Assembly (NCBI RefSeq): GCF_019145235.1
Contig: NZ_JAHSTV010000008.1
Location: 124,001 to 188,000, forward strand
Reading direction: 5' to 3'
DNA: 64,000 nt
From: Pseudomonas farris
GTDB taxonomy: Bacteria; Pseudomonadota; Gammaproteobacteria; Pseudomonadales; Pseudomonadaceae
Part shown: positions 26,698 to 35,555 of the stretch, in pieces
How positions within the stretch are numbered: position 1 is the stretch's first letter
How the letters are laid out: every line of letters begins with the position of its first letter
The notes under the pieces: generated by a model
The model's database searches: none
What the model was told of the DNA's origin: nothing
What the model saw: the letters and a program-made list of their open reading frames with translations, nothing else
Program-made: the position numbers and the translations under genes

Positions 26698-27663
26698 ATG
26701 AGCTTTATCACTGATATCAAAACCTTCGCAGCCCTGGGCAGCGGTGTCATCGGCAGCGGCTGGGTATCCCGCGCCCTCGCCTACGGCCTCGATGTGGTGG
26801 CCTGGGACCCGGCGCCCGGTGCCGAAGCGGCGCTGCGCAAACGCGTCGCCAATGCTTGGGGCGCACTGGAGAAACAAGGCCTGGCACCCGGCGCGTCGCA
26901 GGATCGTCTGCGCTTTGTCGCCACCATCGAAGAATGCGTTCGCGACGCGGATTTCATCCAGGAAAGCGCTCCAGAACGACTGGACCTGAAACTGGAACTG
27001 CACAGCAAAATCAGCGCGGCGGCCAAGCCCAATGCCTTGATCGGTTCCAGTACTTCGGGGCTGTTGCCGAGCGAGTTCTACGAGAGTTCGACCCACCCGG
27101 AACGCTGCGTGGTCGGGCATCCGTTCAACCCGGTTTACCTGCTGCCATTGGTGGAAGTGGTCGGAGGCAAAAATACCGCGCCGGAAGCGGTTCAGGCGGC
27201 AATGAAAGTCTACGAATCCTTAGGGATGCGCCCGCTGCATGTGCGCAAGGAAGTGCCTGGATTTATCGCCGACCGTTTGCTCGAAGCGTTGTGGCGTGAG
27301 GCGTTGCATCTGGTCAACGACGGTGTGGCGACCACCGGTGAAATCGATGATGCAATTCGTTTTGGCGCAGGCCTGCGCTGGTCGTTCATGGGTACTTTCC
27401 TGACGTACACCCTGGCAGGTGGCGACGCAGGCATGCGGCACTTCATGGCGCAATTCGGGCCGGCGTTGCAGTTGCCGTGGACGTATCTGCCGGCGCCGGA
27501 GCTGACCGAGAAATTGATCGATGACGTGGTGGATGGCACCGGCGAGCAGCTGGGCAAGCACAGCATCTCGGCGCTGGAGCGCTATCGTGATGATTGCTTG
27601 CTGGCGGTGCTGGAGGCGGTGAAAACCACCAAAGAGAAGCATGGGATGGCGTTCAGCGAATAA
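26698..27663 (+). CDS. cdhA: L-carnitine dehydrogenase CdhA
   Basis: A 321-residue member of the 3-hydroxyacyl-CoA dehydrogenase superfamily, predicted to oxidise L-carnitine to 3-dehydrocarnitine with NAD+. The Rossmann motif GSGVIGSGW is at residues 13-21. SSTSGLLPSEF and GHPFNPVYLLPLVEV carry the catalytic Ser and His. The C-terminal domain with RFGAGLRWSFMG is diagnostic for carnitine dehydrogenases. AGGAC precedes the ATG. Confidence 0.94.
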   Translation: MSFITDIKTFAALGSGVIGSGWVSRALAYGLDVVAWDPAPGAEAALRKRVANAWGALEKQGLAPGASQDRLRFVATIEECVRDADFIQESAPERLDLKLELHSKISAAAKPNALIGSSTSGLLPSEFYESSTHPERCVVGHPFNPVYLLPLVEVVGGKNTAPEAVQAAMKVYESLGMRPLHVRKEVPGFIADRLLEALWREALHLVNDGVATTGEIDDAIRFGAGLRWSFMGTFLTYTLAGGDAGMRHFMAQFGPALQLPWTYLPAPELTEKLIDDVVDGTGEQLGKHSISALERYRDDCLLAVLEAVKTTKEKHGMAFSE

Positions 27664-27696
27664 TCCTCAAGCTTATGGGTCAGCAGGTCTGGCCCC

Positions 27697-27788
27697 TTCG
27701 CGAGCAAGCCCGCTCCCACAGGGATCTACTGGGTGGCATAAATTGTATTTACACCTCAAATCACTGTGGGAGCGGGCTTGCTCGCGAA
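27697..27788. repeat. REP pair (tail-to-tail)
   Basis: TTCGCGAGCAAGCCCGCTCC and its complement lie between cdhA and cdhB, ending about 40 bp before the cdhB start. Confidence 0.9.
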
Positions 27789-27828
27789 GACGGCAGTCCA
27801 GTCACCACTCATGTTGGAAACCTACATC

Positions 27829-28305
27829 ATGCCCACCCTCACCACCTACCAAACCAAAATCATCCCCGACTGGGTCGACTACAACGGCCACCTGCGCGAT
27901 GCCTTCTATCTGCTGATTTTCAGCTACGCCACCGACGCGCTGATGGATCGACTGGGCATGGACAGCAACAACCGCGAAGCCAGCGGCAATTCGCTGTTCA
28001 CCCTCGAACTGCACCTCAACTATCTGCACGAAGTGAAGCTCGATGCCGACGTCGAAGTGCACACCCAGATCATCGGCCATGACCGCAAGCGCCTGCACCT
28101 CTACCACAGCCTGCATCTGGTAGGCGGTGACAAGGAGCTGGCGGGCAATGAACAAATGCTGCTGCACGTCGATCTCGCGGGGCCGCGATCCGCACCGTTC
28201 AGCGAAGAAACCTTGAGCAAACTGCAAGCCATTGTCGCCGAGCAAGCCGACCTGTCCGCACCCGCCTTCATTGGCCGGGTAATCGCTTTACCGCCCGAAA
28301 AATAA
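27829..28305 (+). CDS. cdhB: Betainyl-CoA thioesterase CdhB
   Basis: A 158-residue hot-dog-fold thioesterase that should hydrolyse betainyl-CoA from CdhC to glycine betaine and CoA. The family pattern DWVDYNGHLRDAFYL near the start holds the catalytic Asp and the helix that follows. The length agrees with the P. aeruginosa protein. ATG at 27829 is preceded by GGAAA; an ATG at 27811 would add six residues. It is followed 13 bp later by the gbbH-like gene. Confidence 0.9.
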   Translation: MPTLTTYQTKIIPDWVDYNGHLRDAFYLLIFSYATDALMDRLGMDSNNREASGNSLFTLELHLNYLHEVKLDADVEVHTQIIGHDRKRLHLYHSLHLVGGDKELAGNEQMLLHVDLAGPRSAPFSEETLSKLQAIVAEQADLSAPAFIGRVIALPPEK

Positions 28306-28318
28306 CAAGGAGCTCGCC

Positions 28319-29482
28319 ATGAACACCGCCGCCGCTTTTGCCGATTTCCGCACCTACCCGTTGATCAGCGCGTTGACCGCCGTGCACACCCTGGCGGACC
28401 GCATTCAAGTGCAGTGGGCGGACGGAAGGGTCAGCCCTTTTCATCATCAATGGCTACGGGACAACTGCCCGTGCCCGCAGTGCGTCTACACGGTGACCCG
28501 CGAGCAAGTGCTGGAAATCGTCGATGTCGCGGAAAATCTGATCCCCGACAGTGCGCGAATCGATGCCGAAGGTTGCCTGTGTGTCGATTGGCAGGGCGGC
28601 CATCTCAGCCGCTTCGACCCGGGCTGGCTGCGAGCCCACGCCTACGATGACGAGTCCCGCGCCGAACGCCGCGCCGCCAAACCGAAAAGTAAGTTGTGGG
28701 ACAGCCACCTGAAGCTTCCAGTATTCGACTATCAGGCGTTGATGAACGACAACGAAGCCTTGCTGCAATGGCTACTGGCCGTGCGCGACATCGGCCTGAC
28801 CCAGGTTCGCGGCGTACCGACTGAGCCGGGCTCGCTGAAGCTGATCGCACAGCGGATCTCCTTCATCCGCGAGAGCAATTTCGGCGTGCTGTTCAACGTG
28901 CAATCCAAGGCCGACGCCGACAGCAATGCCTACACCGCCTTCAACCTGCCGCTGCACAGCGACTTGCCGACCCGAGAGTTGCAACCGGGGCTGCAATTTC
29001 TACATTGCCTGGTCAATGACGCCGACGGTGGCGAGAGCATTTTCGTCGACGGTTTTGCCATCGCTGAAGCCTTGCGTCGGGAAGATCCCGAGGCGTTTCA
29101 GGCCTTGTGTGAAATCCCCGTGGAGTTCCGCAACAAGGACCGCCATAGCGACTACCGCTGTCTGGCGCCGATCATCGCTCTGGACTCTTTCGGGCAAGTG
29201 TCGGAAATCCGCATGGCGAACTTTCTGCGTGGGCCGTTCGATGCTTCAGTCGAACAGATGCCCAAGCTGTATCGCGCTTACCGACGCTTCATTGCGATGA
29301 CCCGCGAGGCGCGCTTCCGGGTGATGACCCGGCTCAATCCCGGCGAGATGTGGTGCTTCGACAACCGCCGCACCCTCCACGCCCGCAACGCTTTCGACCC
29401 CGCTACCGGCGCCCGGCATTTCCAGGGTTGCTATGTCGACCGGGATGAATTGCTGTCGCGGATTTTGGTGTTGCAACGCTAG
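28319..29482 (+). CDS. Gamma-butyrobetaine dioxygenase-like (TauD/TfdA family)
   Basis: A 387-residue iron(II)/2-oxoglutarate oxygenase. The N-terminal GBBH-like domain has WLRDNCPCPQC, whose cysteines bind zinc in gamma-butyrobetaine hydroxylase. The catalytic domain shows the LHSD iron motif (HxD) near residue 218, RTLHARNAF with a likely 2-oxoglutarate Arg, and the distal His in GARHFQGCYVD. It probably hydroxylates gamma-butyrobetaine to L-carnitine, feeding the cdh genes that precede it. AAGGAG precedes the ATG, and the 13-bp gap points to the same operon. Trimethyllysine dioxygenase is the main alternative. Confidence 0.88.
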   Translation: MNTAAAFADFRTYPLISALTAVHTLADRIQVQWADGRVSPFHHQWLRDNCPCPQCVYTVTREQVLEIVDVAENLIPDSARIDAEGCLCVDWQGGHLSRFDPGWLRAHAYDDESRAERRAAKPKSKLWDSHLKLPVFDYQALMNDNEALLQWLLAVRDIGLTQVRGVPTEPGSLKLIAQRISFIRESNFGVLFNVQSKADADSNAYTAFNLPLHSDLPTRELQPGLQFLHCLVNDADGGESIFVDGFAIAEALRREDPEAFQALCEIPVEFRNKDRHSDYRCLAPIIALDSFGQVSEIRMANFLRGPFDASVEQMPKLYRAYRRFIAMTREARFRVMTRLNPGEMWCFDNRRTLHARNAFDPATGARHFQGCYVDRDELLSRILVLQR

Positions 29483-29497
29483 ACCGCGTCATCGTTC

Positions 29498-29572
29498 TTC
29501 GCGAGCAAGCCCGCTCCCACATTTGATCTGCGTCGTTCACAAATCAAATGTGGGAGCGGGCTTGCTCGCGAA
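29498..29572. repeat. REP pair (tail-to-tail)
   Basis: Two inverted copies, about 30 bp apart, directly after the gbbH-like stop. Confidence 0.9.
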
Positions 29573-29612
29573 GGCGTCGGCCCAGACACCCGACAACCCC
29601 TGATTCACAGCC

Positions 29613-29648
29613 AAAAAAAACCCCGATCAAGCCGTGACAGGATCGGGG
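29613..29648 (-). terminator. Orphan intrinsic terminator
   Basis: On the minus strand CCCCGATC and GATCGGGG form an 8-bp stem around a 12-base loop, followed by eight T. It is a textbook Rho-independent terminator but no annotated minus-strand gene lies just upstream; gbdR ends about 580 bp away with another gene and a REP pair between. Confidence 0.85.
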
Positions 29649-29862
29649 CAGAGGTGGGTACTGTTGAGGAGCTGTTGCGCGAGGGTGACCAAACCTTCGT
29701 GGAGCCAGCTGAGTCCAGTGTGCCCACTCCCATCGCTCGCAAGTTAGCCGAAAGCGACCTGTTCATAGGTATTGCGGCCATTGCGACAAATCGTCCTTGC
29801 CGCCATCCCCAGCCCCTACCAGAATCGAGCCACGACACCGTTCCCTGAAGAAGGATTGCGTC
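29649..29862 (-). ncRNA. Candidate small RNA (or small ORF) ending at the orphan terminator
   Basis: About 200 bp upstream of the terminator contain no clear gene. A 58-codon minus-strand frame (ATG at 29781, AAGGA 10 bp upstream) runs through the terminator stem to a stop at 29605, which is unusual for a real gene. A plus-strand frame from a GTG at 29654 is also open. A small RNA of roughly 150-200 bases is therefore the simplest reading, but the 5' end is not known. Confidence 0.35.
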
Positions 29863-30126
29863 ATGATGCACGCCGATTTGATTGACCAGGAAGACCTGTT
29901 GGGCCAGCTGAAATCGTTGGGTTTTCAAGTACCGAATGGCTCTACAGCCGAGCAGGCTTGCGAGTGTGCAGTGCGAGGCTTGAACGATGAGCGGGCGATG
30001 ACGCTGCGGACCATGGTCAAGCAGATGTACACCAGCAGCGCGACCATCCTGCCGGCCGTGCGCCAGGCGATCGACAAGCAATTGCTGCCTGCGTTGGCGG
30101 AGTACCAGCAAAGCCGTAGCGCCTGA
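29863..30126 (+). CDS. Small conserved-type protein, unknown function
   Basis: An 87-residue, mostly helical soluble protein (begins MMHADLIDQEDLLGQLKSLG) with no signal peptide or known motif. ATG at 29863 is preceded by AAGGA at good spacing. It sits between the carnitine operon and gbdR, in the place where P. aeruginosa has uncharacterised genes between cdhB and gbdR. I do not recognise the family. Confidence 0.65.
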   Translation: MMHADLIDQEDLLGQLKSLGFQVPNGSTAEQACECAVRGLNDERAMTLRTMVKQMYTSSATILPAVRQAIDKQLLPALAEYQQSRSA

Positions 30127-30135
30127 TAAATCGCC

Positions 30136-30217
30136 TTCGCGAGCAATCCCGCTCCCACATTCGACCGCGTTCCCCTGAGAGAGCTCGGTCGAATGTGGGA
30201 GCGGGCTTGCTCGCGAA
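30136..30217. repeat. REP pair (tail-to-tail)
   Basis: TTCGCGAGCAATCCCGCTCC and a perfect GTGGGAGCGGGCTTGCTCGCGAA copy between the convergent small gene and gbdR. Confidence 0.9.
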
Positions 30218-30231
30218 TGGAGCGCCTCGGT

Positions 30232-31335
30232 TTAGAGCCTTACGCTAGCGAAAGTCGACTCATTGCGCGCCTGACTCAACGCCGACAGCGGCCCGGACAA
30301 CGGCGACAGCACCAAGGCTTGCGGCAGCGGCATCATCGCCACTTGTTGTGTGGTGTTGGAACCCACGCGCTCGTCACGCGGCGGAATGCCGAAGTATTCG
30401 CGGTAGCACTTGGAGAAGTGCGGCGTAGACACGAAACCACATACCGACGCCACTTCGATGATCGACATCGGCGTTTGCTTGAGCAGCTGCCGAGCGCGAA
30501 TCAGGCGCAGTTTCAGGTAGTAACGCGACGGCGAGCAGTGCAGGTATTTCTGGAACAACCGCTCCAGCTGACGACGCGAAACGGCGACGTACACCGCCAG
30601 TTCGTCGAGGTCGATCGGCTCTTCAAGGTTGGCTTCCATCAGCGCCACGATTTCCTGCAGCTTCGGCTGGTTGGTGCCGAGCATATGCTTGAGCGGCACG
30701 CGCTGGTGATCCTGCTCGTTGCGGATGCGCTCGTAGACGAACATTTCCGAGATCGCGGCCGACAGTTCACGACCGTGATCGCGGCTGATCAGGTGCAGCA
30801 TCATGTCCAGCGGCGCGGTGCCGCCGGAGCTGGTGAAACGGTTACGGTCGAGGGTGAACAGCCGGGTGCTCATGGCCACCCGCGGGAAAGCTTCCTGCAT
30901 CGACGCCAGGCATTCCCAGTGCACGCTGCAATCGAAACCGTCCAGCAGACCGGCGCACGCCAGGGCCCAGCTGCCGGTGCAGACCGCGCCGAGACGACGG
31001 GACTGACGCGCCTGACTTTGCAGCCACGACACATGCTCGCGGGTTACGGTGCGCTGAATGCCGATACCGCCGCAGACAATGACAGTGTCCAGGGGCGGCG
31101 CTTTGTGCATGGAGGCGTCGGGGGTGATTTGCAGTCCGTCACTGGCCCAGACCTGACCGCCATCGACGGTGAGTGTGGTCCAGCGATACAGCTCGCGGCC
31201 GGACAATTGGTTGGCCATGCGCAGAGGTTCTACTGCGGAGGCCAGAGAAATAAGCGTGAAATTGTCCAGCAGCAAAAAGCCGATGGATTGAGGCGCACGG
31301 TTCTGGGGTTGGGCCCCGGAGTTGAACGTCGTCAT
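30232..31335 (-). CDS. gbdR: Glycine betaine/dimethylglycine activator GbdR
   Basis: A 367-residue AraC/GlxA-family activator, the same length as the P. aeruginosa protein. An amidase-like sensor domain comes first (VIVCGGIGIQ, GAVCTGSWALACAGLLDG; the cysteine is kept). An AraC HTH pair follows (VYVAVSRRQLERLFQKYLHCSP and IIEVASVCGFVSTPHFSKCYR), then a 40-residue tail. In P. aeruginosa GbdR senses glycine betaine and dimethylglycine and activates gbcAB, the dgc operon, cbcXWV and sdaB. GAGGAG precedes the ATG. A sigma-54-type promoter lies upstream. Confidence 0.94.
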   Translation of the reverse strand: MTTFNSGAQPQNRAPQSIGFLLLDNFTLISLASAVEPLRMANQLSGRELYRWTTLTVDGGQVWASDGLQITPDASMHKAPPLDTVIVCGGIGIQRTVTREHVSWLQSQARQSRRLGAVCTGSWALACAGLLDGFDCSVHWECLASMQEAFPRVAMSTRLFTLDRNRFTSSGGTAPLDMMLHLISRDHGRELSAAISEMFVYERIRNEQDHQRVPLKHMLGTNQPKLQEIVALMEANLEEPIDLDELAVYVAVSRRQLERLFQKYLHCSPSRYYLKLRLIRARQLLKQTPMSIIEVASVCGFVSTPHFSKCYREYFGIPPRDERVGSNTTQQVAMMPLPQALVLSPLSGPLSALSQARNESTFASVRL

Positions 31336-31431
31336 CGCGGTATCTCCTCACACAAAGCGGGTGATGGCCTCAGGCGGAGGCTCTTTTTATTGCCATCGTT
31401 CTCGCGTGGGAGACGGGCTTTGTAATGACAG

Positions 31432-31447
31432 AGCAATTGCCATGCCT
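31432..31447 (-). promoter_or_regulatory. Sigma-54 (-24/-12) promoter of gbdR
   Basis: The minus strand reads AGGCATGGCAATTGCT, matching the GGCA and TTGCT elements of TGGCACGN4TTGCW with the required 10 bases between GG and GC. Transcription would start about 85 bases before the gbdR ATG. The C-to-T change after GGCA and the leading A are the only differences. Confidence 0.7.
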
Positions 31448-31769
31448 AAACTTGAATGCGTGTTCAATAACTCCTGAAAACGACGTCGCGATGCGTCTAG
31501 ATATGGCGCGCAGAGATAAGAGGTCATAAGTGCCATTAGAGGCCGCAAACCCGCTACCCCGTTGCCTGTGAGCAAATCGGTAGCACTTGTGGAAACAGGG
31601 CTGCGACGCTCCAGGGGAGAGTGTCACCGCAAGCACGGGTGACGGACGGTCAGGCTTGAGTTGGATCCCTGACCGGGGGAGGCAGGCTTACCTGTTTGCG
31701 ACGCGCTAAAACGTGGCGCGATTTAAATCGGGTGCTCAATTAGCGCGCAGTTTTGACTGGTCTGGCCCC

Positions 31770-31844
31770 TTCGCGAGCAAGCCCGCTCCCACATTTAATC
31801 AGCGTCGTGCACAAATCCAATGTGGGAGCGGGCTTGCTCGCGAA
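31770..31844. repeat. REP pair (tail-to-tail)
   Basis: Two inverted copies, about 30 bp apart, just after the sdaB stop. Confidence 0.9.
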
Positions 31845-31867
31845 GCAGGCGACTCGGTACTACTGAT

Positions 31868-33244
31868 TCAACACTCAACCGCACTAACCGCCAAACCACC
31901 GCGCGATGTCTCTTTATATTTGTCGTGCATGTCGGCACCGGTATCACGCATGGTGCGGATCACCCGGTCCAGCGAGATAAAGTGCTGACCATCGCCCCGC
32001 AGCGCCATCTGCGCCGCGTTGATCGCTTTCACCGCGGCAATCGCGTTGCGCTCGATGCACGGCACTTGCACCAGCCCGCCCACCGGGTCGCAGGTCAAGC
32101 CGAGATTGTGTTCCAGGCCGATTTCCGCCGCGTTGCACAGTTGCTCCGGGGTGGCACCAAGAATCTCCGCCAACCCGGCCGCCGCCATGGCGCAGGCCGA
32201 ACCGACTTCGCCCTGGCAACCGACTTCGGCACCGGAAATCGAGGCGTTCTTCTTGCACAGAATCCCTACCGCCGCGGCACTGAGGAAGTAATCGACCACG
32301 TTAGCGTCGGTCACTGCCTCGCTGAATTTCATAAAGTAGTGCAGCACCGCCGGAATGATCCCCGCCGCGCCATTGGTCGGCGCCGTAACCATGCGCCCGC
32401 CGGCAGCGTTTTCTTCGTTGACCGCCAGGGCGAACAAGTTCACCCACTCCATGGCGCTCAAGGTCGAGCCAATCACGTTGGGCTTGTTCAGTTCTTGCAG
32501 ACTACGGTGCAGTTTGGCTGCGCGACGACGCACATTCAGACCGCCGGGCAGGATGCCTTCGTGCTTGAGCCCTTGCTCCACGCAATCTTGCATGGCGCGC
32601 CAGAGTTTCATCAGGCCGGCGCGAATTTCCTCTTCGCTGCGCCAGACTTTCTCGTTGGCCATCATCAGCTCTGCAACGCGCAGGTTGTGCTGCTTGCAGA
32701 GACTGAGCAGCTCGACGGCACTGGAGAAGTCGTAAGGCAGCACGGTGCTATCCAGATCCACCACGCCGCTGGAAGCCTGTGCCTCATCGACGACAAAACC
32801 GCCACCGATGGAATAGTAGGTGTCGCGATGCAGTTCACCGTGATCGCCTTCGGCAACCAGGGTCATGGCGTTGGGATGGAACGGCAGGTTCTCGTCGATC
32901 AGGCGCATGTCCCGGGCCCAGATGAACGGGACCGACAAGCGCCCATCGAGCAATAGCGTGTTGGTTTCACGCAGGGCCACGATGCGGATGCCGATTTGCG
33001 ACGGATCGATCGCGTCCGGCCACTCGCCCATCAGCCCCATGATCACGGCGTTATCGCTGCCGTGACCGATGCCGGTGGCAGATAGCGAACCATAAAGCTG
33101 AACTTCGACACGCCTTACTTGTTCCAAAAGACCCTGCTCACGCAAACCTTGCACGAACAGCGCCGCAGCTCGCATAGGCCCGACGGTGTGTGAACTGGAA
33201 GGGCCAATGCCGATTTTGAACAGGTCGAAAACGCTGATAGCCAT
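31868..33244 (-). CDS. sdaB: L-serine ammonia-lyase (iron-sulphur type)
   Basis: A 458-residue single-chain L-serine dehydratase converting serine to pyruvate and ammonia. The beta domain opens SVFDLFKIGIGPSSSHTVGP. The 4Fe-4S cysteine motifs of the alpha domain are seen (LCKKNASISGAEVGCQGEVGSAC and LTCDPVGGLVQVPCIERNA). In P. aeruginosa it belongs to the GbdR regulon, removing serine made from betaine-derived glycine. ATG at 33244 has CAGGAG about 10 bp upstream. It is divergent from cbcXWV. Confidence 0.95.
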   Translation of the reverse strand: MAISVFDLFKIGIGPSSSHTVGPMRAAALFVQGLREQGLLEQVRRVEVQLYGSLSATGIGHGSDNAVIMGLMGEWPDAIDPSQIGIRIVALRETNTLLLDGRLSVPFIWARDMRLIDENLPFHPNAMTLVAEGDHGELHRDTYYSIGGGFVVDEAQASSGVVDLDSTVLPYDFSSAVELLSLCKQHNLRVAELMMANEKVWRSEEEIRAGLMKLWRAMQDCVEQGLKHEGILPGGLNVRRRAAKLHRSLQELNKPNVIGSTLSAMEWVNLFALAVNEENAAGGRMVTAPTNGAAGIIPAVLHYFMKFSEAVTDANVVDYFLSAAAVGILCKKNASISGAEVGCQGEVGSACAMAAAGLAEILGATPEQLCNAAEIGLEHNLGLTCDPVGGLVQVPCIERNAIAAVKAINAAQMALRGDGQHFISLDRVIRTMRDTGADMHDKYKETSRGGLAVSAVEC

Positions 33245-33681
33245 TACTGCTGAACTCCTGGATGTGCCTGCTCCAGGCGCAAAAGCGCCCAGTGACGGAG
33301 CTGCTACGCTCAAGCTGCAATCCGCCGAGATGGCCGCATCATCAGGCTTTTGTCATGTCGTTCAACGTCTCACACCGACGCACTCATGCCCGCCAGCGCC
33401 GCAGGCCGCTTACGCTATGTTTTCGCCGTTTTTTTGCGGATCAGCGAGGCAAAACGGGCTGAAAAAAGCTGTAAACGACGTTACCGACACTGGATGCGAC
33501 CATCCCTGTACTGGATACGACGCACCCTGTAGGCGTCAGATTTTCACTGGTACATGATCGTATCGACTCGATTGCTAGGCGCCGTGGTAGAGATGTCTCC
33601 AAAACGCCATCCAACCGCAACAGATAAGTGCGGTGGTCCAGTCGGAACACTGCCAAAAAAAACACCAAGGAGTCGCCCCTT
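33245..33681. promoter_or_regulatory. sdaB/cbcX divergent control region
   Basis: A 437-bp gap between two divergent units that are GbdR-controlled in P. aeruginosa. No gene or REP is seen. GbdR sites are expected here but were not resolved by eye. Confidence 0.45.
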
Positions 33682-34632
33682 ATGAAAGGTTCCCCATCGT
33701 TGTTGTTGGCCGCCATGCTGAGTCTGCCGTTTCTGGCTCAAGCCGCAGAACCGGCCCAATGCAGCACCGTAAACTTCTCCGATGTCGGCTGGACGGACAT
33801 TACCGTCACTACCGCCACCACCAGCGTCGTTCTCGATGCCCTGGGCTACAAGACCAAGACCACGATGATTTCCGTGCCGGTGACCTACAAGTCCCTGGCC
33901 GACGGCAAAAACATGGACGTGTTCCTCGGCAACTGGATGCCGACCATGGAAAACGACATCAAGGCCTACCGCGATGCCGGCACCGTGGACACGCTGCGCG
34001 CTAATCTGGAAAACGCAAAATACACACTCGCCGTCCCCGAAGAGTTGTATAACAAAGGTCTGAAAGATTTCGCCGACATCGCCAAGTTCAAGAAAGAACT
34101 CGACGGCAAGATCTATGGCATCGAACCGGGTAACGACGGCAACCGCCTGATCCAGAGCATGATCGACAAGAACGCCTTCGGCCTGAAAGACGCCGGCTTC
34201 AAGGTGGTCGAGTCCAGCGAGGCAGGCATGCTCTCGCAAGTCGATCGCGCCCAGCGCCGCAACACCGCCGTGGTGTTCCTGGGCTGGGAACCGCACCCGA
34301 TGAACACTCGATTCAAGATGAAGTACCTGACCGGCGGCGACGAATACTTCGGCCCGAACTTCGGCCAGGCGACCATCTACACCAACACCCGCAAGGGTTA
34401 CGCACAGGAATGCAGCAACGTGGGTCAGTTGCTGAAAAACCTGGTCTTTACCCTCGACATGGAAAGCACGCTGATGGGCAACGTCCTGGACGACAAAATG
34501 AAGCCTGACGCGGCCGCCAAGGCCTGGCTGAAAAAGAATCCACAGGTGCTCGATACCTGGCTCGCTGGCGTGACCACCATTGACGGTAAACCAGGCCTGG
34601 AGGCCGTGAAAGCCAAGCTCGCGCAGCCTTGA
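33682..34632 (+). CDS. cbcX: Choline-binding periplasmic protein CbcX
   Basis: A 316-residue OpuAC-type binding protein. The signal peptide ends at FLAQAAEPAQC. The choline-pocket segments FSDVGWTDI, FLGNWMP and VVFLGWEPHPMN line up with those of CaiX, and the two proteins are clear paralogues. ATG at 33682 follows CAAGGAG. It is first in the cbcXWV ABC operon. Confidence 0.92.
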   Translation: MKGSPSLLLAAMLSLPFLAQAAEPAQCSTVNFSDVGWTDITVTTATTSVVLDALGYKTKTTMISVPVTYKSLADGKNMDVFLGNWMPTMENDIKAYRDAGTVDTLRANLENAKYTLAVPEELYNKGLKDFADIAKFKKELDGKIYGIEPGNDGNRLIQSMIDKNAFGLKDAGFKVVESSEAGMLSQVDRAQRRNTAVVFLGWEPHPMNTRFKMKYLTGGDEYFGPNFGQATIYTNTRKGYAQECSNVGQLLKNLVFTLDMESTLMGNVLDDKMKPDAAAKAWLKKNPQVLDTWLAGVTTIDGKPGLEAVKAKLAQP

Positions 34633-34709
34633 TTTAGGAAGCATCGCTTACGCCGGGCGAGTTCGCTCGCCCGGGCTGTTTATTTCCTTGCATGCGGACG
34701 TTCACTACC

Positions 34710-35555
34710 ATGCTGATTGATCAGAAAATACCTTTAGGCCAGTACATCGCGGGCTTCGTTGAATGGTTGACGCAAAACGGCGCCAGCACCTTCGACGCAA
34801 TCGCCGTGTCACTGGAAACGATGATCCACGGCGTGACTTTTGCGCTGACCTGGTTCAACCCGCTGGCATTGATCGGCCTTATCGCGCTACTGGCACACTT
34901 CATCCAACGCAAATGGGGCCTGACCGTTTTCGTCATTGCCTCCTTCCTGCTGATCCTCAATCTGGGGTACTGGCAGGAAACCATGGAAACCCTCGCCCAG
35001 GTGTTGTTCGCCACCCTGGTGTGCGTGCTGATCGGCGTGCCGTTGGGCATCGTCGCCGCGCACAAACCGATGTTCTACACAGTGATGCGGCCGGTGCTCG
35101 ATCTGATGCAGACCGTGCCGACCTTCGTGTACCTCATTCCTACCCTGACCCTCTTCGGTCTGGGTGTGGTCCCGGGTCTGATCTCGACGGTGGTGTTCGC
35201 GATTGCCGCGCCTATCCGCCTGACCTACCTGGGTATTCGCGATGTTCCGCAGGAATTGATGGACGCCGGCAAAGCCTTCGGCTGCTCGCGCCGTCAACTG
35301 CTTTCACGGATTGAACTGCCCCACGCCATGCCAAGCATCGCGGCCGGTATCACCCAGTGCATCATGCTGTCGTTGTCGATGGTGGTGATTGCGGCACTGG
35401 TGGGCGCCGACGGCCTGGGCAAACCCGTGGTCAACGCACTGAACACTGCTGATATCGCACTGGGCTTCGAAGCAGGCCTGGCGATCGTACTGCTGGCGAT
35501 CATGCTCGACCGTATCTGCAAACAACCCGACGCTAAAGTAGGGGGTGACGCATGA
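34710..35555 (+). CDS. cbcW: Choline/betaine ABC transporter permease CbcW
   Basis: A 281-residue inner membrane protein with about six hydrophobic segments. The EAA-type loop is seen as RDVPQELMDAGKAFGCSRRQLLSRIELPHAMPSI, which contacts the ATPase. The start is either ATG 34710 or ATG 34692; neither has a strong ribosome site, and the shorter form matches the family. It shares four bases (ATGA) with cbcV. Confidence 0.92.
   Translation: MLIDQKIPLGQYIAGFVEWLTQNGASTFDAIAVSLETMIHGVTFALTWFNPLALIGLIALLAHFIQRKWGLTVFVIASFLLILNLGYWQETMETLAQVLFATLVCVLIGVPLGIVAAHKPMFYTVMRPVLDLMQTVPTFVYLIPTLTLFGLGVVPGLISTVVFAIAAPIRLTYLGIRDVPQELMDAGKAFGCSRRQLLSRIELPHAMPSIAAGITQCIMLSLSMVVIAALVGADGLGKPVVNALNTADIALGFEAGLAIVLLAIMLDRICKQPDAKVGGDA

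Larger units (their letters stand above)
31336..31867. promoter_or_regulatory. gbdR leader and upstream intergenic region
   Basis: A 532-bp stretch upstream of gbdR and downstream of sdaB. It holds a sigma-54-like promoter at 31432-31447 and a REP pair at 31770-31844. No gene was seen in the rest. Confidence 0.6.
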
